Source: CBDCWT01 sp965223305
GTDB taxonomy: Bacteria; Planctomycetota; Planctomycetia; Pirellulales; Pirellulaceae
DNA: 64,000 nucleotides
Direction of reading: 5' to 3'
Assembly: GCA_965223305.1 (NCBI GenBank)
Contig: CBDCWT010000079.1
Span: 194,049 to 258,048 of the forward strand
Shown: positions 7,202 to 17,964 of the stretch, piece after piece
How the letters are laid out: the number at the start of each line of letters is the position of its first letter
Numbering within the stretch: position 1 is the first letter of the stretch
The notes under the pieces: generated by a model
Told to the model about the DNA's origin: nothing
Database searches by the model: none
The model's input: only the letters and a program-made list of their open reading frames with translations
Position numbers and translations under genes: made by a program

Positions 7202-10045
7202 ATGTCTCTTCGCGCGTACAGATGGTCGATTCACTTCATGTTGCTGGCCGGGGTTGTGCTGGCCTCCGACGACAAGGAAGCGGCCGAGCCGCTGCATCGC
7301 ACGATCGATCGGATTGTCGGCGAGGCCGGGCTTGGAGTCGTCGCTCCGTTGTCCGGTGATGCTGAGTTTCTGCGTCGGGTTCATCTGGATCTCGTCGGCA
7401 CGATCCCAACGGCAAGTGAGGCGCGCGAGTTCTTTCGTGACGGCTCTGATCACAAGCGCGTGGAGGTGATCGACAGGCTGCTCAGCGACCGGCGTCACGC
7501 CCGACACATGGCCAACGTCTTCGACCTTTTTCTGCTGGAACGGCGCGGAGGCAAGCATGTCAAGTCCGAGGACTGGCAGCAGTTTCTGTTTGACTCGTTC
7601 CTCTCCAACAAGCCGTGGAACGAGTTGGCACGCGAGATCCTAGTCGCCGACGGCACAGACTCGAAGATTCGTGGAGCCGCCAAGTTTTATCTGGCTCGTG
7701 AAGGCGACCCCGATTTGATAACACGTGATGTCGGACGGGCGTTTTTTGGAGTCGATTTGCAGTGTTGTCAGTGTCACGACCATCCGCTGATCGATGGATT
7801 TTACCAGTCCGACTACTTCGGTATTTATGCGTTTCTCAACCGCGGTTTTGTCTTTACCGGTAAGGACAAACGCGTCCTCTACGCCGAGAAAGCGGAAGGG
7901 GATGTGCAGTTTACGTCTGTCTTCACGGAGGAAGAGTCTTCCACTCGGCCGTGTTTGCCTGGCGGTGTTCAGATCACAGAGCCGGTATTTCTCAGCGGGG
8001 AAGAGTACGATGTGAAACCGGCGAATAAAGTGCGACCTGTTCCACGTTACAGTCGTCGTGAGAAGTTGGCAGAATTAGCGACGGACAGCACGAACACAGC
8101 CTTCAATCGGAACATCGTCAATCGTCTTTGGGCCTACATGATGGGCCGGGGCCTGGTGCATCCGGTCGATCTTATCCATGACGACAACTCACCTGCTCAT
8201 CCAATGCTGTTGCAGGTTCTGGCCGACAACTTCGCGACGAACGGGTACGACTTAAGGAGGTTCATCAGGGAGCTGGCACTCAGCCACACCTACCAACAGT
8301 CTTCGCGGGTGTTGACCGACCTTGAGCTACGGCCGGCGGCAGTAGCCCGGAAACTCACGGAGTCTCGGGATGCCTTGCAACGTTCGTTGGAGCGAGTCAG
8401 TGAACGCGAGCAGCTGTTGAGGGAGGCTGAGGCCAAGTTGGCAGGGCTGGAAGAGTCGCTGACGCAGACCTTAGCACAGTTTGGCGACGCGAATTCGGCG
8501 GTTCAGCAGGCAATCAAAAAGTCGACTTCTGCCAACAAGAAATTGAATGACGGACAGAAGAAGTTGGCCAAAAAGCGGGCTCTTGCCGCAGCCGTTCGTG
8601 AAGCGGCTGAGAAGTCTCACCTGGCAGCCGAGCAACTTGCCGGCGAAGCGGAGTTTGCCGAGGCGGCCGACAAGTTCGCTGCGCGGGCCGCCCAGCTCGA
8701 TAAAGAACTGCAGTCAGTTGAAAAGTCGGTTACAGGTTTGGCCGACCGCGCGGAGGCTGCGGTCGAGGCCCTCGCCGCGGCCCGCAGCAACGCTGCACCG
8801 ATTATGCGGCGCCTGCAAGAAGGACGTTTGCAGTACGATCGGGCAACTACTCCGGTCGTTGCGGCGCGACGCCAACTAGCGGCTGCCGAAGCTGCGCAAA
8901 AGTCGGCTGAAAAAACGATCGAGATCGTCGAGCGGATCTCGCGGCGCGTCGAGCTGGACTCGGAATTCGCCAGCCGCCAGGAACAGGTGGCGATGAAAAT
9001 GGCTGAACTCGAAGGATGCCGTACCGGGGTGGCGGAGCTCGTCGCAGCAATGCCGGCGCTCGAGCAGCAGCTGGCGGCCAGCGAGAACACCTGCGCCGCC
9101 GCCGACTCGCAATTGGTCGGCTTGCAGGAACGTGTCGCTGCAAAACAGCCGATGGCCAAACTAGTTGCCGAAGCGGCGGCCAAGGCTTCGCAAGCCGTTG
9201 CCCAACTTGGGAAAAACGACCCGTTGCGTAAGAGCGCCGCGGTGATCAAAACGCGCAGCGAAAAGGTGCAACTCGAGCTGAACGAACTGCAGGCTGAGCG
9301 ACAGCGTGTTGGGGAAGAAGCGGCCGCGGCTCGATCAAAGATGAATCAAGTGCGCACAGGACTAGCTCGGTCCAGGGCGGATGTCGAGCAGCAGAAGAGC
9401 CGAATCTCTCAGCTGGAAGCCGAACTCCCAACTTTGAAAGCTAAGGTGGACGCGCTTGTAGAAGCTCGCTCGCAGAGACTAGCAGAGTGGATGGACGTAT
9501 CAGAGCAGCACTTTTTTGCGGCCCGCCTGAAGCCCTTGTCACCCGAGCAGATGGGGTGGTCGGTGTTGCAAGCTACCGGCGCGGCGCAATCGCAGTACCG
9601 TGCCTCGGAAGAGGAGATCGACCGGAATCTGCCGCCGAGTCCCAATTACCGGTCGATTCGAAGTCAGGCTATTGAGCAGCACTACTACGACAAACTAAAA
9701 GGGAGCATCGCGACCTTTAGCAAACTTTTCGGCCATGCGGCCGGCCAACCTCAAGCCGATTTCTTTGCGACCGTCGATCAAGCGCTGTTCTTTTCCAACG
9801 CGGGTGTTGTGCAGTCCTGGCTCAAACCGCGCCGTGAGAGTCTGACTGCCCGGTTGACGAACCTGAAGGAATCTGCGGCGGTTGCCGAAGAATTATATTT
9901 GAGCGTGCTGGTGAGATATCCGACAGCGGAGGAGTCCGCCGACGTCGCGCGTTGGCTCGATGAGCACTCGCAGGACAGAGCTGGTACGATCGCGCAGTTG
10001 GTGTGGAGTCTGATTACTTCGGCCGAGTTTCGATTCAACTATTGA
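7202..10045 (+). CDS. DUF1549/DUF1553 protein with a large coiled-coil insertion
   Basis: The 947-residue product has an N-terminal signal peptide (about 1-22). A DUF1549 domain (about 28-240) contains the CCQCHDHP motif near residue 187. The first half of DUF1553 (about 283-370) includes NIVNRLWAYMMGRGLV and LALSHTYQQSS. A very long Ala/Glu/Lys/Arg-rich coiled coil follows (about 390-765), then the second half of DUF1553 (LKPLSPEQMGWSVLQATG onward). DUF1549/DUF1553 proteins are abundant in planctomycetes and usually sit beside DUF1501 genes, as here; a role in periplasmic handling of complex polysaccharides is proposed, not proven. The ATG at 7202 gives a normal signal peptide, unlike the frame's earlier ATG. 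No N-terminal cytochrome domain is present. Confidence 0.85.
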   Translation: MSLRAYRWSIHFMLLAGVVLASDDKEAAEPLHRTIDRIVGEAGLGVVAPLSGDAEFLRRVHLDLVGTIPTASEAREFFRDGSDHKRVEVIDRLLSDRRHARHMANVFDLFLLERRGGKHVKSEDWQQFLFDSFLSNKPWNELAREILVADGTDSKIRGAAKFYLAREGDPDLITRDVGRAFFGVDLQCCQCHDHPLIDGFYQSDYFGIYAFLNRGFVFTGKDKRVLYAEKAEGDVQFTSVFTEEESSTRPCLPGGVQITEPVFLSGEEYDVKPANKVRPVPRYSRREKLAELATDSTNTAFNRNIVNRLWAYMMGRGLVHPVDLIHDDNSPAHPMLLQVLADNFATNGYDLRRFIRELALSHTYQQSSRVLTDLELRPAAVARKLTESRDALQRSLERVSEREQLLREAEAKLAGLEESLTQTLAQFGDANSAVQQAIKKSTSANKKLNDGQKKLAKKRALAAAVREAAEKSHLAAEQLAGEAEFAEAADKFAARAAQLDKELQSVEKSVTGLADRAEAAVEALAAARSNAAPIMRRLQEGRLQYDRATTPVVAARRQLAAAEAAQKSAEKTIEIVERISRRVELDSEFASRQEQVAMKMAELEGCRTGVAELVAAMPALEQQLAASENTCAAADSQLVGLQERVAAKQPMAKLVAEAAAKASQAVAQLGKNDPLRKSAAVIKTRSEKVQLELNELQAERQRVGEEAAAARSKMNQVRTGLARSRADVEQQKSRISQLEAELPTLKAKVDALVEARSQRLAEWMDVSEQHFFAARLKPLSPEQMGWSVLQATGAAQSQYRASEEEIDRNLPPSPNYRSIRSQAIEQHYYDKLKGSIATFSKLFGHAAGQPQADFFATVDQALFFSNAGVVQSWLKPRRESLTARLTNLKESAAVAEELYLSVLVRYPTAEESADVARWLDEHSQDRAGTIAQLVWSLITSAEFRFNY

Positions 10046-10066
10046 ATGACAAGCGGGAGAGCAATC

Positions 10067-11356
10067 ATGAAGCGTTCATATGCCTGTGGCTCGGCGGAAC
10101 ACACGATTGCCCGGCGCGGCTTTCTGGCCGGTGTCACGCTCGGTGCGACATCGGTGGTGGGCGGTTTGGCCGCCCTGACGCGGCCCAGTTTGGCTGGCCA
10201 GCTGGAAAAAACACAGAGGCAAGTCCTGGTCGTTAATCTTGCCGGCGGCGTGAGTCAGCTGGAGAGTTGGGATCCGAAACCCCGCACCAACACCGGCGGA
10301 CCATTCCGTGCGATTGCCACGTCGGTTCCCGGGATTCATGTTTCGGAGTTGCTTCCTGAAACAGCGAAGCAGATGCACCATCTGTCACTCGTGCGCAGCA
10401 TCAACACCAAGGAGAATGAGCACGGTCGGGGCCGCTACATGATGTTGACGGGGCGTAAACGCTCCGAGCCGGGAGACTTTCCAGAGATCGGAGCCGTGGC
10501 GGCCAAGGCACTCGCTTCGTCTGCGAACTCGCTGCCCGGCCACGTGCGCATCACACCGGGTGGAGGCGGGGGTCGCAGCAACGACGCAGCCTACTTGGGT
10601 CCCCAGTTTGCCAGCATATCTCTTGGCAATGGCAAGCCACCCAGGCACTCTGAGCGGCCAGAGTCGATGAGCTCGTTGGCAGACCTACAGCGCAACGAGT
10701 TTCGGCGAAAAGCAAATGAACGGTTTTTGCTGCAGCGCCGCACGGCGCTCACCGATGCCTACACTGCCAGCTACGATCAGGCCAGCGAGTTGATGAAGCG
10801 GCGGGAAGTCTTCGATGTGTCTTTGGAGTCTAAGCAAGATCAACAGCGATACGGCAGTCATGATTTCGGCCGTCACTGTCTGCTAGCGCGGAGGCTGCTG
10901 GAGCACGGTGTCACATTCGTTCAGGTAACGCATACCAACTACGATACACACTATGAGAACTTCAATTTCCACATCGAGCAGCTGCGCGAGTTCGATGGCC
11001 CCTTCGCCAGCTTGGTGTCCGATATCGTTGAGCGGGGGATGCTTGAGCACACGCTGATTGTGGTCCTCTCGGAGTTCGGCCGCACTCCGAAGATCAACAG
11101 CCGGTACGGTCGCGATCACTGGGGGACCAGCTGGTCGATCTGTTTAGGTGGAGCGGGCATTCAACCGGGTGCCGTGATCGGCAAGACCAACAGCAACGGC
11201 ACGAAGGTCGTCGACCGTGAAGTAGACCACGGCCATCTCTTCCACACCTACTTGCAGGCGGTCGGCGTCGATTCCAGCGGACATTTCGACATTGATGGCC
11301 GCGAAGTGCCGATCGCAAATCCGGCTTATGAACCGATCAGCGAGTTGCTGGTGTAG
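10067..11356 (+). CDS. DUF1501 sulfatase-like exported protein
   Basis: A 429-residue protein with a twin-arginine signal (ARRGFLAGVTLGATSVVGG, about residues 13-31), so it is probably exported folded. The body matches the DUF1501 family, an alkaline-phosphatase-superfamily relative: VVNLAGGVSQLESWDPKP, HLSLVRSINTKENEHGRG, and VVLSEFGRTPKIN with RDHWG toward the C-terminus. It starts 21 bp after the preceding DUF1549/DUF1553 gene; ATG 10067 is preferred because CGGGAG precedes it, and a GTG/ATG 21 bp upstream is possible. Known biology links the two families by constant neighbourhood, which suggests a two-protein periplasmic system; the substrate is unknown. Confidence 0.88.
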   Translation: MKRSYACGSAEHTIARRGFLAGVTLGATSVVGGLAALTRPSLAGQLEKTQRQVLVVNLAGGVSQLESWDPKPRTNTGGPFRAIATSVPGIHVSELLPETAKQMHHLSLVRSINTKENEHGRGRYMMLTGRKRSEPGDFPEIGAVAAKALASSANSLPGHVRITPGGGGGRSNDAAYLGPQFASISLGNGKPPRHSERPESMSSLADLQRNEFRRKANERFLLQRRTALTDAYTASYDQASELMKRREVFDVSLESKQDQQRYGSHDFGRHCLLARRLLEHGVTFVQVTHTNYDTHYENFNFHIEQLREFDGPFASLVSDIVERGMLEHTLIVVLSEFGRTPKINSRYGRDHWGTSWSICLGGAGIQPGAVIGKTNSNGTKVVDREVDHGHLFHTYLQAVGVDSSGHFDIDGREVPIANPAYEPISELLV

Positions 11357-11953
11357 TGATTTCGCGCTCCGGCCGCCTCGCAAAGTAGCAGGCACGCTCC
11401 GCCGTGCCGTCCGCCATTTCAAGATGAGCTTCTCAAGTAAGTAGGCCCGAACGAGCAAGTAGGGCTTTGTCTCAAAAGCCTCCTCTCGCTGACTCTCGCC
11501 CCCCGGCTTGCTGCAGGAGAGCGCACTTGGGGAGTCGCTACGCCCCGGGCTGTCTTTCTCAACGGGCTTGCCGCGTCACGGGGATGTGATGCCAAATCAA
11601 CGACGTAAGTCGTTGGTTTGCGAGCCGCGAAGCTAGTAGGCCGGAACGAGCGGCGCGAGAAGCATCCATCAGGGTGCGGTATCCTGCCGCGCTGCTCCGG
11701 CACCCGCCGGTTCTCTCTCGCCGTACTCTTCTTCGTGAAAAGTCACGGCACACGGAGTGTGCCTACTACCTTTCTTGCGACGCCAAAAAGTGGGAATCTG
11801 CCTCCAATCCGACCGTTTTCGGGCGGTAACTTCTGTGGCAAGTATAATAGACGTTGGACTCATTTTCGCGCTGGCCCGCGGCCGCCGTGTTTTGCGCACG
11901 AACCTCATAGGGCGGGCTAACGGCCTTTTCAGTCTAGGTGGCTTCCACCAGCT
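11357..11953. other. Intergenic region with R2 repeats and a possible promoter
   Basis: R2 palindromes occur at about 11385-11415 and, reversed, 11746-11769. No gene is supported between them. A TATAAT hexamer at 11843-11848, about 105 bp before the next gene, could be a -10 element, but no good -35 lies at 17 bp, so the promoter call is weak. Confidence 0.45.
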
Positions 11954-14900
11954 ATGGCTTTCTTTCGAAAACCAGAACGTCGTCTCCGGCGACGGTCGAA
12001 GCCGCGTTGCGGCCGCCGGCTGCAGCTCGAGCCGCTGGAGCCGCGGACCCTGCTAACAGCCTGGGCTGCTCTGGGCCCGGCTCCCACGATCAACGGCCAG
12101 GTTCGCAACGTCTTCCCGAACAATGAGGTTTCCGGGGCCATCCATGCGGTGGTGGCTCACCCGACCGACCCAGAAGTGCTCTACGTCGGCGCCGTCAACG
12201 GTGGAGTTTGGAAAACAACCGATGCTCAAGCGGCCAGCCCGACCTGGACGCCGCTCACCGACCAGCTGCCGTCGCTCTCGATCGCAGCTTTGGAGCTCGA
12301 TCCAACCGATGCTTCTTCTCAGACGCTGGTTGCAGGTGTCGGACATGTGAGCAGCTTCGGCCGCAGTGGTGGGGAACTATCTGGGCTGCTTCGTACGACC
12401 GACGGAGGCGACAGTTGGGATCTGCTGGGAGCCGACGAACTGAACGGCAGAAGCGTTTCGGGGCTGGTCGCACGGGGCGATCTGATGCTCGTAGCAACCA
12501 ACCGGTTCGGCGGCGGCGTCGCAGGTGGTGTTTATCGGAGCATCGACGCCGGTCAGACATTCGAGTACCTGGGGGGTAACGGGGGGCTTCCCTTTGGGGA
12601 TGCCTTTGACTTGGTCTCCGACCCCACCAACGCCAATCGCTTCTATGTTTCGATCGCCAGGACAGGAGTGTTTCGCACGGAGGACCGAGGGACGAGTTGG
12701 GAGAACGTCACGACCATCGCCAACAGCAACGGCGGCTTATACGAAGCGATTACCACTAACGGCAACAACAATACCGAGATGGCCGTTGCCAGCAACGGCC
12801 GTGTCTACGTCGGCGTGGCGGTCGATGGACAGATCAGGTTCATTGGCTACAGCGATGACCAGGGCGCCAGCTGGACGAGGATGGACCTACCACAGACCCC
12901 CGAATCGAACGGCGAGATCGAAGGGCTCAACCCACGTGTCAAACCCGGGGGACAAGGCGGCATCCACTTTGCGATTGTCGCCGATCCGAGCGACGCGAAC
13001 ACTGTCTATGTGGGGGGCGATCGACAGGACGGCCCTTACCCCAACTTCATTGGTGCGAACGGACCGACTGGCCGTTTATTTCGCGGCGACGCGACAGCAC
13101 CAACTGGTCCTGTTCCGTCGCCCCAGTGGGAGCATCTGACTCATCGCACCGGAATCCCACCGATCCCGGGTGGCGGTACTGCGAACAACAGTGCGCCCCA
13201 TGCCGATACACGGGAGATGGTCTTCGATGCCGCAGGGAACCTGATTGAGGTAGATGACGGCGGCATCTATCGACGCACCATCCCTCAAAGCGCGGCTGGC
13301 GATTGGTTCTCGTTGAACGGCAATCTGGCAGTGACCGAGTTCCACGACATTGCTTACGACCGCAATTCACAGATCGTCTTTGGCGGAGCGCAGGGATACT
13401 GGCACACCGGTGCAGCAGGTACCGGGAGGATTGGTTTGGGACAGCATTTCGACTTCCGACGGCGGCGATGTGGCTGTCGATGACTTCAGCACGCCAGGAT
13501 TCTCGACACGGTACACCAGCTTTCAAGACTTTGGCGGTTTCCGGCGGCGGGTTTATGACGCCAACAACCAACTGATTAGCACAGTCGCTCCTCCCTTGTC
13601 CGTCAGCGGGGGTGGTGCCTCGCTTGTGACGCAGTTCGTGACCCCTTTGGAGCTGAATGCGATCGATGCAAACCGACTCGTAGTCGGCGGCGCGAACTCA
13701 GTCTACGAATCGCTCGACCAAGGGGACACGATCACGGAAATCGGACCAGGTATTGGTGTGAATCCCGACGCAATTGCGTACGGCGGCCGCCGGTCGGCGG
13801 CCGATAATGCCGACGTCGTCTATGTGGGGTCGGGTGATCAGGTCTTTACGAGAACCGCTGCTGGTGAAGCGATGCAGCCGACAGCGTCCAGTTTTCCTGG
13901 GGGATTCGTGCGGGACATCGTACTCGATCCGGACGATTGGATGACTGCCTATGTGATCGACTCGGAGCGAGTGTTTCAAACGACCGATGCGGGCGACAGC
14001 TGGAGCGAGGTGACTGGCAATCTGGCGGATCGCGGTATGCGGGCCGTGGAGTTGATCGGCGGAGCGGTTGCTAAGGTTGTCGTGGGTGGTCTGGGCGGCG
14101 TGTTTGCCACGTCGCTTGACAGGCCAGGGATCTGGGGTGCGCTGGGGGAGTCTCTTCCCCAGGCACCGGTTTTCGACTTGGACTTCGATCCTGAAGACGA
14201 TGTCCTGGTCGCGGCAACGCTGGGCCGCAGTGCCTGGTTGTTAGAGGACGCTTCCAGCGAAGAGCCGCTTACGGTCCCCGCTGTTTTTGCGCGTACCGCG
14301 TCGCCGGCGCTGGACGTCGGCGAGGACGGCCGCGAGGCGCGCATCGAGCTCTTTCTGACGGCCGCGCCCATAGAAAATGTCACGGTGCCTATCAGCTCGA
14401 GCGACACGTCAGAGGGAATAGTCAACGTCCCACAAGTCGTTTTCACTCCGACCGATTGGGATCAGCCTCAGACTGTCTTGATCACCGGCGTGGATGACCT
14501 GGAAGTGGACGGCGACAGCAGGCTGACGATCTCGATTGGTCCGGTCAGCAGCGCGACGGCCAGTGATGCTGCCTATCATGGTCTGGATCCCGAGGACATC
14601 GACCTTGTCAACCTCGACAACGAGGAGGCAGACTTTCTTTACTGGGTTGATCACGGCCGTGATGCAATCTTCCGTTCGCTCTCGGACGGCAGCAGCACGC
14701 GCCAGCTGATCGATCTGAGAACCCGGTTCGACGACGTGGATGAGAACATCACGCCCCGTTACTTGTCAGTTGACGAAGACGCTCGGCAGATCTTCTGGTC
14801 CGATTCGTCCCGCCACGGGATCTTTCGCGCAGATTTCTCAGGCGCGAACATCGAGACGGTGGTGACTCCCTTACGAGAAGTGCGCGGCATCGCGATCGAC

Positions 14901-17780
14901 ACCACTGCCGGCAAGGTCTATTGGGTTGATCCTGCAACCGAGAAGATTCAGAGATCGAATCTAGATGGAACGGGGGTCGAAGACGTGGTTAGCGGCGGGC
15001 TGGCTGGAGCTCGAGAACTGGAGCTGGACACAGCCGCTGGCAAGATCTACTGGACCGACAACGTGGACGATGCGATTCGCAGGGCCAACTTGGACGGCTC
15101 CGCGGTCGAGACGATTTTCCGCGATCCAGGAGCCGGACCGACTGGGTTGGAACTAAACGTCGCCCAAGGAAAAGTCTACTGGTCGGACGTTACTGACGAC
15201 CGTGTGTTCCGCGCCAATCTCGACGGAAGCGACGTCGAGGTATTGCTGGACCTGAGACAGCTGCACCGCTCGTCAAGTAGCGCCGGCGTGGCGGTCGACG
15301 TTAGCGGGTCGCATGTCTTCTGGAGTGACTTGGACAGCGGCACCATTTTTCGGGCTCAGCTGGACGGATTCGATCCGGCCGCTATCGCCACAGGCTTCGG
15401 ATCGCCGCAGGGACTCGCAGTGTCGCAACGGCGAGCGGGAGTGACTCCTCTCGCTCCAGCCGGAGTCTTCACGGACGAGTCAGGTACGACAAGCACGATC
15501 GAAGTCACTCTCGATACGCCCCCTGCGACTGTCGTGACGATTCCAATCAGCTCCGACGCATCAGAGGGAAGTGTCGCTCCCAGCGAACTCGTTTTTGATT
15601 CTACGAATTGGAATGTTCCGCAAACGGTGTTGGTAACCGGCGTCGATGACTCAGTGCTGGACGGCGACACAGAGTACACAATTCGCTTCGGTTCGCCGGT
15701 GACCGCGGATCCTGACTACGCCGCCCTAGACGCCGTAGTATTGGATGCCACGAACCGGGATGACGACATTCACCTGGTGGTCTCTTCGCTGGAGCCGACA
15801 AGCACGGGGTTTGTGGCACAGCTTAGCGATCAGTTGGACACAAGTGTGCTGAACCTGTACAACCGCCCGGGTCCAGGACTCGGAGTGGCTGACGCGGAAT
15901 TACGAAGCTTGGCCGGTGATCACGTGGCTGGATCATTGGTAATCGACCCATCCCACCGGTCCATCCAGTTCATCAAGACCGAGGGGCCGCTCGACCCAGG
16001 TACGTACACCGTATTGTTGAGGAGTGGAGCGGAGGCTTTCAAGTCGGCACGGGGAGTGCTCCTTGACGGGAACGGCGACGGCACGGTGGGCGACAACTTG
16101 AACACCACCTTTACGATCGCGGCGCCGGCTCCTGCTACCGTCACTGTCCAAGTCCCCAACTTCGTGCGGGGACCAGGCCAGGCGGTGAACCTGCCTGCCG
16201 GCAGCTCAGAGGGGATCCCGTTGCTGCTGAGTGATGGTGCCAACGTTCGCTCGGTTGACTTCCAGATTGCCTACGATCCCAATCTGCTGGACATAACTGG
16301 AGCCACGGCGGGCGACGGCTTGCCCGCCGGTACTTCGGTGGTTCTCGATACGACGACGGCTGGTTTAGCGACCGTGGCGGTCTCAAGTCCGAGCGCCTGG
16401 CCTGCTGGCGAGCAGACCATTGTCAACCTGCAAGCCGTGGTGCCCGTGGTGGACGCCAATCAGACATACCGCCGTAAGCAGATCCTCGATCTCCAAGCGG
16501 TTGTGGTGCGAGGCAATGGCGGAAACGAGATCCCCAGCATCGATGACGACGGGCTTCATCTGAACGCCTATGCGGCTGACGTGTCGGGCAACGGTCAAGT
16601 GAACGCCGTGGACGCCGCGCACGTCGCACGGGTAAGTGTTCAGTTGGACGAGGGATTTGCCGTCGCGCGGCTCGTCGACCCGCTCCTGCTGGGCGACATC
16701 AGCAAGAATGGCAGGATCAATGGAACCGACGCTGTAAAAGCTGCTCAGTTCGCGGCGGGGCTACCGGTGGAGGAGTTGCCGCCGGTTCCGCCGGGAGTGG
16801 TTACGTTCCCCGCAATAATGGGTCCAGATCCGCGACTCAGCATACCCAAGAACCTGACGGCTGCTCCCGGCGAGACCATTAGCGTGCCGGTCATGATCGA
16901 CAGCATCGTCAACCTGCAGTCACCCAATCGGCTAGTCGGCGCGGACTTGGTGGTGCTTTTTGATAACAGTGTCTTGACGGCGACATCGGTCACCGCAGGT
17001 GAGTTCATCAACCGGTTTCCCAACTGGTCGGTCGTTCCTTTCATCGACAACGCTCAAGGGGCGCTAACCGCAGTGGCGTTTACGGCTAGCCCCCTCGCTG
17101 GTGAATTCAGCGACATCCTGGTGTACCTCAACTTCACAGTCAACTCGTCGGCGACCGGGGGAACGACAGAGATCAACCTGGTCGAGACCTATGGTAACCG
17201 GTTCACCGATCTAGTCGACGAGAACGACGGTTTCTTGACGCTGGAAGGTCCAGTTACCAACGCCGCCGACGATCCGATTGACGGCCTGCTGACGATTACC
17301 GCCGCCACGACCTCCTGGACCAATCCCGCAGACAATCTTGACGTGGACGGAAACGGCGTCGTTTCGCCGAATGATGTGCTTGTGACGATTAACGAGCTGA
17401 ACCTCCGCCGCATCATTGACGGCGACAATCGCCTGCCTGCCGTGAGGAGCAGCGACCAGTTCTTCTACGACGTCGACGGCAACGGGTTATGTACGGTGCT
17501 AGACGTGCTCGCCATCGTGAATCATTTGAACTTCGGCGCGAGTGGAGAGGGTGAGGCGACAGGCGCTCCTTTCGTGGAGGGATCTGCACAACGAACTTCA
17601 GTCGTACCACGCAGTTCTCAGCAGGCTGCGACCCCGGCGCTGGTCTCGTCGGCTGTGGCGCGTGTCGGAGGCTTTCCGCGCAGCCAGGACTCGAGCCGCA
17701 TAGTCGACCGTCGTATTGCAGACAGGCTGTTCCGGGAAGGACTACCTGAAGAGTGGCTTGTCGAACTCGGACTGGCTTAG
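11954..17780 (+). CDS. Giant LEPR-XLL secreted protein with beta-propellers, cohesin and dockerin modules; one frameshift
   Basis: The reading frame breaks at a GGG run at 13393-13395. Removing one G restores a continuous product of 1941 residues and turns the broken text into GGAQDTGTPVQQ, as expected in BNR propellers. Modules in order are: LEPR-XLL N-terminal signal (LEPLEPRTLLTA, about 24-35); BNR/sialidase-type propeller repeats (about 40-760); Calx-beta-like segment (about 778-885); LDL-receptor-type YWTD propeller with IYWTDNVDDAIRRANLDG repeats (about 890-1150); a second Calx-beta-like segment; an Ig-like segment; cohesin-like domain (about 1395); dockerin-like Ca sites with ADVSGNGQVNAVDA and GDISKNGRINGTDA (about 1540); a second cohesin-like domain (about 1627); and a final dockerin pair (DVDGNGVVSPNDVL, DVDGNGLCTVLDVL, about 1790). 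It probably acts at the cell surface in adhesion or complex assembly. The frameshift may be a sequence error or a real inactivation. Confidence 0.8.
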
Positions 17781-17910
17781 GGCAGGCGATCGGGAAGGCG
17801 CGCTCGGCGACGGGGCCTGCCGGCTGCGACAGTTCCGGTGGCTTAGGCCCTGCGCGGCAAGACCCCTCTGCGTCGCGGTTAAACGGTCGAGATGCAAAAT
17901 CACGGGAAGG

Positions 17911-17929
17911 CGAGGCTCCTGCCGAGCCG
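17911..17929. repeat. R1 palindrome
   Basis: A copy of the R1 repeat (GAGGCTCCTGCCGAGCC, stem GGCTC/GAGCC) lies between the convergent ends of the LEPR-XLL gene and the PPIase gene. Other copies are at 23223-23242 and, reversed, 50061-50077. The 184-bp gap holds nothing else that I recognise. Confidence 0.6.
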
Positions 17930-17964
17930 AAAGCGCACGAGCGATGTAGAACCCGCCCTCACTT

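Noticed and set aside
6890..7558. 222-codon minus-strand open frame
   Set aside because: It lies mostly antisense to the well-supported DUF1549/DUF1553 gene and its translation has no recognisable motifs; it is a mirror of GC-rich codon use.
8617..9249. Long minus-strand frame rich in Ala/Ser/Arg
   Set aside because: It is antisense to the coiled-coil region; low-complexity composition comes from the repeats of the sense strand.
13047..13571. 174-codon minus-strand frame across the frameshift of the LEPR-XLL gene
   Set aside because: The sense strand has clear BNR propeller text on both sides of the break, so the antisense frame is a shadow.
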